From Clonostachys chloroleuca (Eukaryota; Ascomycota; Sordariomycetes; Hypocreales; Bionectriaceae), in NCBI GenBank assembly GCA_037952775.1, contig JBANAY010000004.1, forward strand, positions 4,402,001 to 4,466,000: 64,000 bases of DNA, read 5' to 3'. Every line of letters begins with the position of its first letter. The first letter of the stretch is position 1. The notes beneath the pieces were generated by a model. It did no database searches, was not told where the DNA came from, and saw nothing but the letters and a program-made list of their open reading frames with translations. Below are positions 45,117 through 56,597 of this stretch, piece by piece. A program made the position numbers and the translations under genes.

Positions 45117-46866
45117 CTTGACGTTGATTTCGAGGATGGAGAAGCTCTGGGCTCTGAGTTGCTACTTGATGTAGATGAAAAGTTGGAAGAGATGAGGCTG
45201 GTTTAGGATGCCGCTACCTTGGACCATCGGGGGCAAGAGGGTCTTCTTATACATGAAGAAGAGGCTGACCTCGTATAAGCAGATGCCCAGCTCAGAAGCC
45301 CAATTGAGGAAAAAGTCCAGTTGTGGCCAGACTCTGTTTGATCTGGATCGAGACTTCGACACCATAGCGGCCGCACTAGCCGAGAGGCTATTCATACATC
45401 CATGAGCCATGCTGGAAAAAGTCACGTTTCAATATCGAGCTGCGTACGGGATGGCGCGGCCGCTGTGTGACTGGTATTGTTAACATCTCCCCAAGGGGCC
45501 TTCCTCATAGACCCAGGGAGCGGCGACCTGCCTAATGCAACCTGCAGCCAAGCAACCAGCGTTCCGCGGGCCAGACCAACCAGGGAACCAAGATCCTTGG
45601 TAACATGGGATCTAACCTACATGAAAATTCGCTCGTCAAGCACGCCTCTTTGGTTCAGGCTTGGCTAGTTGGAATACCTTTTCAGCTACGACGCGCGAGA
45701 GAGGGTCCGTAGGGCAGCGGCGCGTAGACAAGGGCAGGGGAGCGGCCCTCTCGCCAGGTCCCATCCATGCCAGCGGTGCCGTTGCCGTTATTTTTTTCTT
45801 ATCTGATCCGAGGAGGTAAGTTAGTAGCTCCACCGGCGACATCCCGCCAAGACGAGAACACTTCTCGCTATGCAGCTGATTTTTAAACTCGCAGGCCAAA
45901 CGAGGCCGCCGATGTCGCATTTGGGAGATCCCGCCGGCACATGGCGAAGAACAATGGGCAGATTCAGGTGTGTATTGATGAACGAAGTGGGCTCAGGTGG
46001 GCTTCAGCTGGATCCCCAAAACCACATGGAAGTAAAGATCACTAGTCACCACGAGGAAGAGCCATCGATGATCCACGAGCTAGAGAGGGAAGAATCGGGG
46101 TCGACTTAGACAGCCCGCGGGCGGAAGCTTTGGGCCGTTGGCGAAGATGGTATGGAGTTTCTGTTGGATACGAATGTACGTTTCCTGTTTCCTAGCGTGC
46201 GCATTGGAAAGATCCGGAACTCGCTTGCATTTGCAATTGGCTCTCAAATAAACAACTGGTCCATCCCATTGCCTGGGCCAACGTGAAGATGAGGCAGCAT
46301 ACCTAAAAGAGTAAATGAAAGAGGAAAGCCTCGGCAAACCTAGCAAGGAGGTGGTTGAGTGAGGTGAGCTTGGATTTGTGGGTCGTGCCTCAGTGCTACA
46401 GCCACAGTACAACAGCCACAAAATCGCCGTCCGTCAGTGGGGGAGCAAGCCGGAGGAAGGGTGACATAAATAACATGAGACACCACGACACCACAGCGCC
46501 TCTCCCATATAAGCTGTTAGCTTGGTATTCTTTGACTGGTAGCACTGGCCTTAAGCATCAAATAATACATAGTCATTCTCCTGTATATTGCCCCTATCAT
46601 TGTGTGGTTGGCCCAATACTATGTCCGAAGCAGTGTTGGTGGTCTCGGTGTCTGTCTCATGTTTTAAAGTCACCCTCTCGGGTGCTTCCATGCCACGGTC
46701 GCGGTAAAGATGGAGCACACTGGAGCCCGCATGATCTCATTATCGCCGTTTCGTTCTCAAATACGCTCACGCGACAACCTCAAACACTCGGGCACTCGAT
46801 CTTCTTGTTGTCGCCTAAGATGTGACCAACTAACTCGACCTTAATTTTATATATTGACCCTCAATC
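45117..46866. other. Divergent spacer between GNAT and J-protein genes (1.75 kb)
   Basis: Both flanking genes start outward from this region, so it holds two promoters. No third gene is supported; the open frames inside overlap on both strands. Confidence 0.55.
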
Positions 46867-47751
46867 ATGTTCGTGAAGAAATCCCCCGCCTCCGCCGTCC
46901 TGAGCTCCTCGTCCCTCCCCTCCGCCCTCGTGCCGCCTCCTCCCCGACGATGCTACTCTCAATCACAACCATGCCGAGCCGGTGCCTCTCCGAGATGCAC
47001 CTCTCCGCTCCTCCTCTGTCCCCAGACCCGAGTGTACTCGACATCCGACAGCTCCGGCAGCAAACACTCGACTCCTGCCTGGCCGACCAAAGCCAACCCG
47101 TCGCCCTATGACGTCTTGGGTCTCAAGCCCAAGGAGCCCTACAACAAGGCACGCTACTACCAGCTCGTCAAGATCTACCACCCAGATATCCAAGCCTCAA
47201 TCTCGCCCATACCCCCAGCCACCCGCCTCGAGCGCTACCGTCTGATCGTCGCGGCGAACAACCTCCTCAGCAACCCGGACAAGCGGCACACGTATGACAC
47301 CCACGGAATCGGCTGGCACCTCAACGACGGATCTCACGCCGAGGTTCGTCAAGCCGACCGTAATTGGCGCCAACAGCCCGGAAGCCCCGCGATGAACGCT
47401 ACATGGGAGGACTGGGAGCGGTGGCGCCAGGACCGGGAAACACGCGGCAAGAAGCAAGAGCCGTTGTATATGTCGAATGCGGTCTTCGCATCGCTCGTCG
47501 GGGCGGCTGGTATCATCGGGGCATTGCTAATGGAGCAGGGCGCAGAGGGCGCAGGAGCACACTTGGTCGAGCTGCAAGGGGTGAGGAACCATTCCGTTGG
47601 ACAGCAGATGAGGAGCAACGCGATGGCGTCGGCGGGGATGTCGAAGGACGAGAGGGTTTATCGCTTCCTGAGGGATCGCGAGAATGTCGAATATTCATTC
47701 TCGCCAGGGAAATATGAGAATGGCCACGATGACGATAATGAGAATAGGTGA
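46867..47751 (+). CDS. Mitochondrial DnaJ-domain protein with one TM segment
   Basis: A single exon of 294 residues from the ATG at 46867. Residues 1-60 are Ser/Pro/Arg/Cys-rich without acidic residues, and CYSQSQ/RVYSTS resemble mitochondrial cleavage regions. The J-domain spans about residues 79-146 (YDVLGL... HPD at 105-107), and NNLLSNPDKRHTYD closes it. A TM segment (AVFASLVGAAGIIGALLM, about 205-222) follows a Trp/Arg-rich linker, and the tail is acidic (HDDDNENR). It would stimulate an Hsp70 at the mitochondrial inner membrane, like fungal Jid1-type proteins. Convergent with the 7-TM gene, 160 bases apart. Intact. Confidence 0.9.
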   Translation: MFVKKSPASAVLSSSSLPSALVPPPPRRCYSQSQPCRAGASPRCTSPLLLCPQTRVYSTSDSSGSKHSTPAWPTKANPSPYDVLGLKPKEPYNKARYYQLVKIYHPDIQASISPIPPATRLERYRLIVAANNLLSNPDKRHTYDTHGIGWHLNDGSHAEVRQADRNWRQQPGSPAMNATWEDWERWRQDRETRGKKQEPLYMSNAVFASLVGAAGIIGALLMEQGAEGAGAHLVELQGVRNHSVGQQMRSNAMASAGMSKDERVYRFLRDRENVEYSFSPGKYENGHDDDNENR

Positions 47752-47910
47752 CTGGTTCACTTGTTGCTATACAGGTATATAATTCGACTCCACCCAATCG
47801 CCATGCTGTCCTGTGGCAGGCATATAAATAAAGATAACTAACGTACATTGCTGCATGTGCGATCTATTATGTATTGTCATAATCGTAATCATCAATCGTC
47901 ATCATCCCAA

Positions 47911-50052
47911 TTACTGCTTCCCTTCCCCTTCTCCTGTTCCTCCACTTTCTCCCTCTCTTTTCCGTTGTCTTATCATTCCTTCTTCAACTCCAGTTGTCGG
48001 CGTGTCTCCTTCAAATCGAATAACTCGCTCTCGAGGAATTTGTGTTGCCGTAGAATCTTCTTTGGTACTTTGTTCCGGCTTCGACTCCTCCTGTTCCGGT
48101 TCTCCTCGCAACGGTGGAAGAGACGAGGCGTACTGCGACCGCTCGCCATCACTTCTTTCATCATCGGTGAAGTTATCATCCATAGAGATCCGCAGGTTGA
48201 TGATGTTGTCAATTCTCAGTCGAGGAGGGCCGGAGTTCAGGCCTATGCCGTTCCGTTGAGGGCCAGCTAGGAAGAAGGTTTCGTATTAGTGTTGAACATG
48301 CAATTAACCAAAGGGGAATCAAATAACTCACAAAGTATCAGATCAAAGAGTTTGACAATAACAGGTCCCCAGACAGTCATGGCAATGATCTGCCCATATG
48401 ACCAGCGGGTCGCCACGAAACTCTCATCATTAATCACCCTCGTGAGAGAGATCATGTACAAGACGTTAATAATGAGATACACAACCTCCAAAGTCCTCCA
48501 AAACCAGAGCGTAAACTTTTGCCAGGGCTTCTTAAGCTTTCCGGACGGCCCTCTACCTGCACGGTATCTACCAATCTGAATATGCTTGGTTCGGCGGTGC
48601 TTCCGCAAGGTCCACATCAGCTGGTCCAGAATGAGGACAATCATGGCGATCGAGTCAAGGACAAGGAAGACCATCTTATAGACCAAGGGATGAGGGAAGA
48701 AACTAAGCTGAAGCCCATCAATGGTTCCTATGGCAGCGCAATAGGACCGTGGGCTCGGGTTGCCTCCGCAAGATTCAATGTTGCTCTGGCTCTTAAACAG
48801 CTCGAAGGCGGCACGGAAACGAACCTTTTGTGTAGCAGCGACAATAGCAAGGACGTACTCGGCGCAAAACCCAAGAAAGGTATGCCAGTTGCGGATCCCT
48901 TCGTTGTGAAGACATATTTGGATGAGAAACATCGGCAGCATGCCGTTGAGCGAAATGTGGTAAGCAACCGCAGCATTAAGGATGATCTCGCCCCAGAATG
49001 TGCCCTCCTGAGAGTTGACCACAATCTGGAGAATGGATGCGATCTGAACGGCGAACACAAACCAACACTGCGCTTCTTGGAATTCGACCAGAGTCGAAGC
49101 AATGGCCACGCTGGTCCGTGACATGGCAGAATTGTCAGGCCAGATCATTGTCTTGATACGGGTCAGAGTGAACGGCTTCCGCTTGCGCGGTTTCTCGGAA
49201 AACTGTATGTAAAAGGTGAACAATTTGACAGCAAGATAGAGGGCAATTGAGAAAGAAGCCTGAAGAAGATATGAAATGAGAACCTAGCGAGGGAAGAGTG
49301 TAAGCGACAGATTTAAATTTTGAGAGAAATGACACTGCGAATCCCACCAGGGCCTCTCGTCAACTTACGCCAGGCCCGAAGATATCAGGGTTTATCTCAG
49401 CTTCAATAGATGGGCAAAAATTTGCCATGGCAGCAAATATCTCTGCGGAGCTCGACTTGTCCTTGGAGAGGCTTCTGATTGCCCTGTCACAGGGCACAGA
49501 CAGTCCGTCTCTGTCGCACGACTCTTGGGCACAGCCAATGAACAAATCGAGAACCGAGCGGTCATCAAACGTAGCGAGGCTTCCCGCGCCCATGATCGCG
49601 CTTGCATTGTTCTCTGCCTCGTCGTTGATGTAGTAGAAGCTCGTGTTTCTTGCCCAGTACGAAATAGAAGCGAGCGCAGCACAGTTGTAGAAGGTCTCGA
49701 GTGACCCAAAGAAATGGGTTGTGTCATTACATGCGATTGGGCAATTCCGAGCGCCATCATCTAATTCGCAACCTGCACTGAACAGCATGATATCCTGGCT
49801 ACCGTCAATACCATCCTCTATGAGGTCCCGGAGAGAAAAGAGGTCATTGGACGCGGAGCCGTCGCCAGACCCCGTGTTGAGCTGCGCCAGGTCATCGAAT
49901 GGGAAGAAGTCGGCGGCACCCCGGATCCCATCGTACAGAATCACAGTGAGGGGAGCTGGCGAGTGCGATGTGACTGCCGCCATCGCTGTCGTGACAGCAG
50001 CGGCGGTGATGGTGGTGGGTGACACATCTTGCACTGAGACAAGGCTCGTCAT
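47911..50052 (-). CDS. Seven-TM membrane protein with cysteine-rich N-terminal domain (receptor-like, function unknown)
   Basis: Three exons (50052-49369, 49283-48332, 48266-47911) give 663 residues, all phases matching. Residues 1-228 form a hydrophilic domain with eight cysteines between about 95 and 225 (GCE, NCP, ACN, NCA, GCA, SCD, PCD, FCP) and several N-glycosylation sequons (NDT, NTS, NAS), suggesting an extracytoplasmic location. No strong signal peptide is seen. Exon 2 encodes seven hydrophobic helices, starting with VLISYLLQASFSIALYLAVK and ending with IIAMTVWGPVIVKLFDLI. The tail (~120 residues) is charged, Ser/Glu-rich and probably cytoplasmic. It is not CFEM type. I do not recognise a named family; topology resembles Pth11-like and other fungal GPCR-like proteins, but that is inference. 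Intact. Confidence 0.85.
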
Positions 50053-51253
50053 GGCGGAAGCAAATCAGCCGCCGCTCATCAATTCGACAAGACTCTGAGC
50101 TCCAAGCCGTGGTGTCGCTCGCTATGGCCCGACACGGGGTTTGTTTGATGGGATATACGCTGCCTGTATCCTAGCCCAGGTCATGTTCAATCCCGCCGAA
50201 CGAGGTTGATTTCAGGGCACGGGCAATGGCCTGGGCTGACGCTTGTCTTTGTGCACTTTGATCCAGCTTACCACCTGGACGGTGAGGCGCAAACAAAAGG
50301 AGGGTCAGTCTCGGTGAGAAATTTATGTGATCGACCATGCTAATCTGATAGAAGGATCCAATCGAGCCTTGTTATTGTCATAGCCGCTATAATGACCTAT
50401 TTCCACGGCCAGTGGGGTCTTGGCTCTTCCGCCGCTTCCAAGTACTCAATCCCATCTGACATCCTCCCACAACCCGCGGCATTTCATGGGTGCCAAATGG
50501 AATATTGGTATGGCATGGCATGGCTAATAAGCAGCCTGTGGAACCCTTGTTGTGGTAGCAGCCCTTCAAATAAGCTTCCAGAGTTCAGGCTAGACGACGC
50601 GCGACACAGCATAATGCAACGTCCCAAATGACATCAACCAAACCGGCGAATTTGTCGGCTTGTGGGGGGCAAGGATTTCCCCACTGCTTAGCCAAAGCCA
50701 TTGCTTAATGTAATAGATGACAGACCGCAGGGCTGACTTAGCAATTACGTAGTACTTATTAATGGCCGCCCAGGCTCATGGTGCTTCCGTCAAAGCACAA
50801 AAAGGACGAAAGTAATTTAATCGTCTATGGATAGTTACAAGTAAGGTAGGTAGACCAAGAGCAATGCAGCGATGTTTTCGGTAACGATGCTCCCATGCAA
50901 CAAATCAATTTGGTTACTCTATTATACTGGGATGCCAAAGATCACATCTATTTATTGATTGAAAGTCCAAAGTATCTTTACATATTAATATTGATCTTTC
51001 CTCTCTCTACCATGTACTTTCTATCTCATTCATAGGTAGGGATGAGTAAAGGTTGTCAGTGAGGGATGTAGTATAGGGTAAGCTAGTTCTCAGCCAACAA
51101 ATACCTAGGTACCTAGGCAAGCTAAAGCTATCCTGGTTGTTTAACATTTGCATCTCTACACCCGAACGAAGCAGGCATCAGCGGTAACTTTCTACCAATT
51201 GGCCTGCATATTTCTCACTTTCACAGTAGATACTCTGACTCCATTCCTACATA
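50053..51253. other. Divergent spacer between 7-TM and FHA genes (1.2 kb)
   Basis: Holds promoters for both flanking genes. No gene seen; the part near 50,850-51,150 is AT-rich. Confidence 0.55.
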
Positions 51254-52204
51254 ATGGCGTCCGACGACGAGCGCGGTAGCCATCGGCGCAGACACAGGGA
51301 CGATCTTGACGATGACCACGAGAGGTCATCTCGCAGAGACAGGCGAAAGGATTCAGACCGCCACAGCCACCGCCGGAGATCCAGAGACACCCGCGACAGA
51401 GACGAAGGTCGGGATAGGGAACGAACCCGTGACCGTCGACGCTCCCGCACACCAGAGGACTCCAACAGACGTAGACGAAGCCGCGACAGAAAACGAGATC
51501 GAAGCCGAGACCGCGACGTAGACGGAGATCGCCATCGCAGGCGGAATCGCGAAGGCAGAAGCCCCAAGCGCCGACACCGTGGAGACGACGACCGGGAAGA
51601 CAGTGATCGCAAACGCAAGCATGAGGGAAGAGCAAGCCCGCTCAGGAGAGACGGACCTCTTCCTTCCCAAGACGATGCCTGGGCGATCACAAAGGGCGAG
51701 GAGCCAGAGAAGCCAAAGGAGAAGCCAAACTTTGGAAACTCTGGCATGTTAGCTGCGGCCTCCAATTCGGTCACGCAGGCCGACGGGTCGAGCATCGCCC
51801 TCAAATACCACGAGCCAGGAGAGGCACGCAAACCTTCGCCGAAAGACCAGTGGAAATTGTTTGTTTTCAAGGGCGACGAGGTTCTGGATACGATAGACCT
51901 CGGCTTACGAAGCTGCTGGCTGGTTGGCAGAGACGTGGCCGTGGTAGACCTGCCTGCAGAGCATCCCAGCATCAGCAAGCAGCACGCAGTCATCCAGTTC
52001 AGGTACACAGAGAAGAGGAACGAGTTTGGAGACAAGGTCGGCAAAGTCAAGCCGTACATCATTGACCTGGAGAGCGCCAATGGGACGATACTGAATGAGG
52101 AAAAGATACCGGACAGCAGATATCTGGAACTCCGCCCCAAGGACATGATTCAATTTGGAGACAGCACTCGCGAGTATGTGATGATGCTGGCGCCAAGGGA
52201 CTGA
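51254..52204 (+). CDS. SNIP1/Pml1-like FHA-domain protein (RES-complex type)
   Basis: A single exon of 316 residues. Residues 1-135 are almost entirely Arg/Asp/Ser/Glu/His repeats (RD/RS/RR-rich), typical of nuclear splicing factors. After a linker (DDAWAITKG...), an FHA domain spans about residues 205-316 with GRD, HPSISKQHAVIQ and DLESANGT, the phosphothreonine-binding signature; the Arg, Ser and Asn of the binding loop are present. Human SNIP1, plant DDL and yeast Pml1 share this build; Pml1 belongs to the RES complex that helps spliceosome activation and mRNA retention. The C-terminus stops right after the FHA fold, as in those relatives. Intact. Confidence 0.9.
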   Translation: MASDDERGSHRRRHRDDLDDDHERSSRRDRRKDSDRHSHRRRSRDTRDRDEGRDRERTRDRRRSRTPEDSNRRRRSRDRKRDRSRDRDVDGDRHRRRNREGRSPKRRHRGDDDREDSDRKRKHEGRASPLRRDGPLPSQDDAWAITKGEEPEKPKEKPNFGNSGMLAAASNSVTQADGSSIALKYHEPGEARKPSPKDQWKLFVFKGDEVLDTIDLGLRSCWLVGRDVAVVDLPAEHPSISKQHAVIQFRYTEKRNEFGDKVGKVKPYIIDLESANGTILNEEKIPDSRYLELRPKDMIQFGDSTREYVMMLAPRD

Positions 52205-53453
52205 GACTGTGGGCCGACTGAACTGGTACACGAGCGCTTTCCAACGGCATAGTGGAGGAGGACGAGGATTTTCTTACGGGTTACACGTCACATGCAAATA
52301 CTGGCGCAGTAGCAACCGGAGATATCTTGACAGGTTTCTGAGTGTATCTGCGCACATCATCGCGGCTCTTTGACGCGAGATGCACTCCGACTTCCCTTGA
52401 CTCGAGCATTTATTGCCTCTAGTACGGTACACCGGCGACGTGTGTGATGGTAATCCATAGTTTGTGTGACCACGGGTTAAGAACTTCACACCGCGGGACA
52501 AGTAGGAAGAAAAGAAAAGACCATTCCAAGGCCTCAATGCACGGGCGGACGAACATGCGCAGAAGCTCAAGCCTCAAAGCTAGTGGAACGGGTGACAGCC
52601 AACAGTGGAGTTCTCACGGGAGTTGAAGAGACCCGGGCTGCGGATATCAGAGTTGGCATGACCTGCCGGGGCCACGAGGCAGACGGGGCGCTAAATTGAT
52701 GAACATGGAATGCTTGCTGGTGCCGAGTTCCGCGTCTCGGCAGCCTAAATCTCCTAGAGCCTATGTAGGATCCAATAAACGGACCGCTCGAGTGCCTGTT
52801 GTGAACTCTATCTTCGGTCTTTTTGCGGAACCCGTGCCCTCCAGTCCATGCCTCCGGACGAGATGACTCCTTTCCTGACGAACCTGTGATGAGCATCCTC
52901 ATTGTGCTGCTTATGCCATCGCCTCCGTGATCGCCCAGAACCAGGTGGGGAGCGTGAAGCCTGGAACGGCAGAGGCTTGGAGACAGAAGAGAAAAGGCAA
53001 CCAGTGGCAATGCCTGCTTGATCGCGACTTTGGTCAATCACATGATGTTCGTAGGTCTGTTCCACTGCCTACATCCAACACGAACGGCGCCTCCGCTGGG
53101 TAGGCCAAAGCAGGAAAAAGTGATAAACTGTGTGACATGCTCGCCTTTCGTCTCTGTACGTAACATCTGTACTTTTCCCGCCGCCTAGGTAGAACATGAT
53201 GCATGGGCTTTTTACTCCCACTCTCCGTAAGCGAACTGGTTCAGTCCAGGGCCGTGCTAAGTGCCCAGTGCCTAATCTTCACGTTCCTCCGGGGCGAGCA
53301 TCTTAAACTTTGCTCTTCTTCGTCAGTATGTTGTACGTGGGCGTACGAGTAAGATATTTGGAGTGCACTGCCTCGTGTGATGGATAATGATAGAGCCTAG
53401 AATTATAAAACCTGCCTCTCATCTGTTATTTCAAACACTCATTGCGTCAAGAC
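52205..53453. other. Spacer between FHA gene and hydrolase remnant (1.2 kb)
   Basis: 3' UTR of the FHA gene and upstream region of the hydrolase. The minus-strand frame 53037-52567 has irregular composition and no domain. Confidence 0.55.
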
Positions 53454-54880
53454 ATGGGCATATCGCATAGAATTTCAATCACGTTTCTTGTTCTGTGTTC
53501 TATATCCCAACACAACTTGTCCTCAGACGTCACCTCTTTTGCAATGCGCCGGAGAGACAGAGGTCCGGGAGGTGACAATAACCGCCCCGGCTCTGCTCCT
53601 TGCGCCCAGGTTTCCTCGTCCTCTAGCCACCACATTAATCACGGCATCGAGAACCGCACGATATCCCGATACGAGACCACGGCCGTGTACACCCACCCGA
53701 ACGCTAAGGTGGACATTGTCCTCGTCCACGGACTCAACGGCAGCCCCGAGAAGACATGGACGGCCAGCAACGGCATATTCTGGCCACTTGACCTCCTCCC
53801 CGGCTCCCTCAAGGGTCTTCAGGCCAACGTCCTCGTGTACGGTTACAACGCCGACGTTTATTCCGGGCGGATCGATCGGAGCGCGAGCGACAACTTCATA
53901 CACCACCACGCCCAGACCCTCGTGACCAGCCTCACCCTCTTCCGCCGAGGCGAGGGCACGTTCAAGAACCCCATTATCTGGGTCTGCCACAGCCTGGGTG
54001 GTATCCTCGTCAAGCGGGGACTACTATACTCCAACGACGTGCGAGGGCACCACCATCAAATCTACCGCTCGCTCTACGTCTCGACTTTCGGGCTTATATT
54101 CCTCGGCACACCCACACCGGCGCGGACGTAGCCTCGTGGGGGCTCATGCTACAAGCCATGTCTGACGTTGTCATCCCCCGCCGCTTCTTCGAATCGGAGT
54201 CGGTCCTGCTCAGGACCCTGAAGAAGGACAGTGAGACGTTGGCCAACATCAACAACCATTTCCTAGACATCTACCAGCGGTTCAGGATCCACATGGTCCA
54301 CGAGAACCATAAAACCGACATCAAGGGCACAAAGTTGGTATAACCCCATAAACCCCCCTCCCTCCACGCATGCTGAGTGTGGCAGTGACTAATGGCTTGT
54401 ACTATCGTCTCACAGGATCATCGTGGTGGACGCAGATTCTGCAAGCCCTCAGTTGCCTGGTGTCACCTATTATGGCGTGGAGGCGACACACTCCCAGCTT
54501 TGTAAGTTCGCTAGCCCCAGCGCCCCGGGGTTCAGAGCCCTGTCAACAGATATCCGGGAATGGATTATCGAAGCGCCTGCTGTGATCCACGGGCGCTGGA
54601 AGGCCGAGGAGGAAGATGCCAATAGACGGATGCGAAACGAGATCCAGGAGCATATTTTCCCATTGGTGAGTAGGCCGATCTCTGGTTATGTGGCTTGTGT
54701 TTCTGACACATGATTCTTAAAAATTAGGTTACGGAGATGGACGTACACCGTGAAGACGTTCCAGCGGCTGCCATGCCTCAGTATCAAGGCAGACTCATTG
54801 CTCCACGCGGCAAAGATACTGCCGGATGGTGGGTGTTCCTGCAGGAGGATGACGGAGTACATGGTTTCAATGCTAATTGA
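53454..54880 (+). pseudogene. Alpha/beta hydrolase (DUF676/LipA-like, NLR-N-terminal type), frameshifted
   Basis: From the ATG at 53454 the frame encodes a leader, then VDIVLVHGLNGSPEKTW (oxyanion region), WPLDLLPG, VLVYGYNADV and the nucleophile elbow WVCHSLGGILVK with the catalytic-type Ser. At about 54110-54115 one base seems missing: FLGTP is followed by the expected HTGADVASWG only in another frame, and the original frame stops at 54131. The second frame runs to about 54337. An intron with a weak GTTGGT donor leads to an exon giving KIIVVDADSASPQLPG, and a last exon (from about 54728) ends at a stop at 54880. Such hydrolase domains often sit at the N-terminus of fungal NLR-like proteins (with NB-ARC/NACHT and repeats), but no such domain follows. 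A one-base assembly error is the main alternative. Confidence 0.7.
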
Positions 54881-55121
54881 TTGACCCTTTCTCAATTGTT
54901 TTGCTAACACAGGAAGTGGCGAGTGAGGCTCGCGTATAGAATTTGATGCCCTGTGTTGTATGTTGCATGGGATGCGGGTTGGCTTTATCAAAGGGATCAA
55001 ATTAAATGATACGCATTGATGTTGACATGGCTTCGCTTTATGTTGTTTGATGTTCTCACAATATAATGATATTGAGGAGAGACGTAATTATGCGTCCAAT
55101 TTCTGTTCATCAAAAAATCGT

Positions 55122-56597
55122 TCAGAGCCACTCAGGCTTGTCGGATCCTAAGGGCTTAGGCATAATGGTGAATCCCACTTCAGCACCTTCGATCCGAGCG
55201 CTGTGTTTTATGGATTGAAGCATGCCGAACTCTGAGTTTCTCAGCTCGTAGTACTCGAGAGGAATATCATCAGGCTGATCAAAATCCTTCACTTTGAACC
55301 CAGTAGACCCCGGATATTGACCCAAGGAGCGGAGGTACTTCATAGTCCCTGCTAAGGACACGTCGACACGCCACGAGCCGCCATAATGGAATTTGCGGTA
55401 AAGTGCAGCCATAGCACCAGAGGCAAGTAGATAGCCTGCGGCGTGGTCAAGGACCTGGCAGGGAGCAGGCCTGGCGATCTCGCCCTGCCCGTAATGCTCG
55501 GCTTCAGAGACATTCATCCCGGAGCACGTTTGTACAAGGGAATCGAAACCTCGTCGCTTCGACCAAGGGCCACGGGTGCCAAAGGCTGACAGGTTGGCGA
55601 CGACAAGCCCGGGGTTCAAGCCAGCTAGATCCTCTGGCCCCAGACCATACGCTGCAAGAGCTCCCGGACGGAAGCCTTGGATGAAGATATCAGCCTTCTT
55701 AAGAAGTCTTAGGAGTTTTAACCTTTCTTCGGGGACATTTAGATCTAGCTGAACGGTACGCTTGCCACGGCTAAATTCACGGTCCAGGTAAGGCAGATCG
55801 GGGAGGTTGGGTGACGTTACCCAGATGACATCTGCTCCATGGGCAGCCAAGGTCTTACCAGCCACAGGAGATGCTATAACTCGGGACATTTCGACTACAC
55901 GGACTCCTTTGAGGCACATTGGACTCGGGTTTACAAGTCTTTTCGGGAGGCCCGCGGTGCCGTTGGTTGAAACCAGCGAGATCTCAATCGGGAACGTATT
56001 GATCGCCTTGGCCTGGGGTAAAACGTCCCACTGTTCGAAGCTCCTCAGGGCATAGTTGGCAAGCTTGAGCTCCGTCAGAGAGACCGTTTCAAGGTCAATA
56101 GCTGCCCAGTGACGGAGCTTCTCAGCCAGCTGCTCGCGAGTTGAGCCTTCCGGGAGCCCCGCCAGTTTCAGCGTGCCAATCGAATGGTTGGGGAAACCAT
56201 CGTGAACGCGGACGTAGCCATCAGAGGTCTTATGCAGCCCTCCTATAGGGATACTTTCTGATGTTGGCCGCTGGCCATCGAGGAGGTAGAGACGCTCTGA
56301 CTTGAACTCAATGACTGCATGTCTCCGCGTGACCTCGACCCTTGGCACAAGACTTTGGGAGCGCAGGGCCCAAATCTGGGCAGCGGCCAGAGCAGAGAAG
56401 GCAATTGCGCTCTGTGCAAGGATACCAATCTTGAAGGACGATGGGAGGCTCGGCTGTGCAGTATCACCGGGGAGCTGTAGGGCAGCCAGCGCCTCTATGG
56501 GCAGCTCAAGCCCAATCCAGAGCTCCTGCACAACGTTCTTGGCGAGGAAATTACTGCGGTCAGGGATCTCGTAGACACCGTCCTCGGAGTTTGTCAT
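55122..56597 (-). CDS. Family III CoA-transferase (CaiB/BaiF-like)
   Basis: A single exon of 491 residues from the ATG at 56597; a longer upstream reading frame has no ATG start. The N-terminal ~250 residues form a half-domain seen in fungal members. The C-terminal part has the family core: GVRVVEMSRVIASPVAGKTLAAHGADVI, then IFIQGFRPGALAAYGLG, GTRGPWSKRRGFD and CQVLDHAAGYLLASGAMAALY, where the Asp of LDHAAG fits the catalytic Asp that forms the CoA-thioester intermediate. It should move CoA between organic acids; donor and acceptor are unknown, and carnitine is not implied. Probably cytosolic or peroxisomal; no clear targeting signal. Convergent with the hydrolase remnant. Intact. Confidence 0.85.
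   Translation of the reverse strand: MTNSEDGVYEIPDRSNFLAKNVVQELWIGLELPIEALAALQLPGDTAQPSLPSSFKIGILAQSAIAFSALAAAQIWALRSQSLVPRVEVTRRHAVIEFKSERLYLLDGQRPTSESIPIGGLHKTSDGYVRVHDGFPNHSIGTLKLAGLPEGSTREQLAEKLRHWAAIDLETVSLTELKLANYALRSFEQWDVLPQAKAINTFPIEISLVSTNGTAGLPKRLVNPSPMCLKGVRVVEMSRVIASPVAGKTLAAHGADVIWVTSPNLPDLPYLDREFSRGKRTVQLDLNVPEERLKLLRLLKKADIFIQGFRPGALAAYGLGPEDLAGLNPGLVVANLSAFGTRGPWSKRRGFDSLVQTCSGMNVSEAEHYGQGEIARPAPCQVLDHAAGYLLASGAMAALYRKFHYGGSWRVDVSLAGTMKYLRSLGQYPGSTGFKVKDFDQPDDIPLEYYELRNSEFGMLQSIKHSARIEGAEVGFTIMPKPLGSDKPEWL

Noticed and set aside
51247..52146. 299-residue minus-strand frame opposite the FHA gene
   Set aside because: Ser/Arg/Leu mirror of the RS/RD repeats; no independent coding signal.
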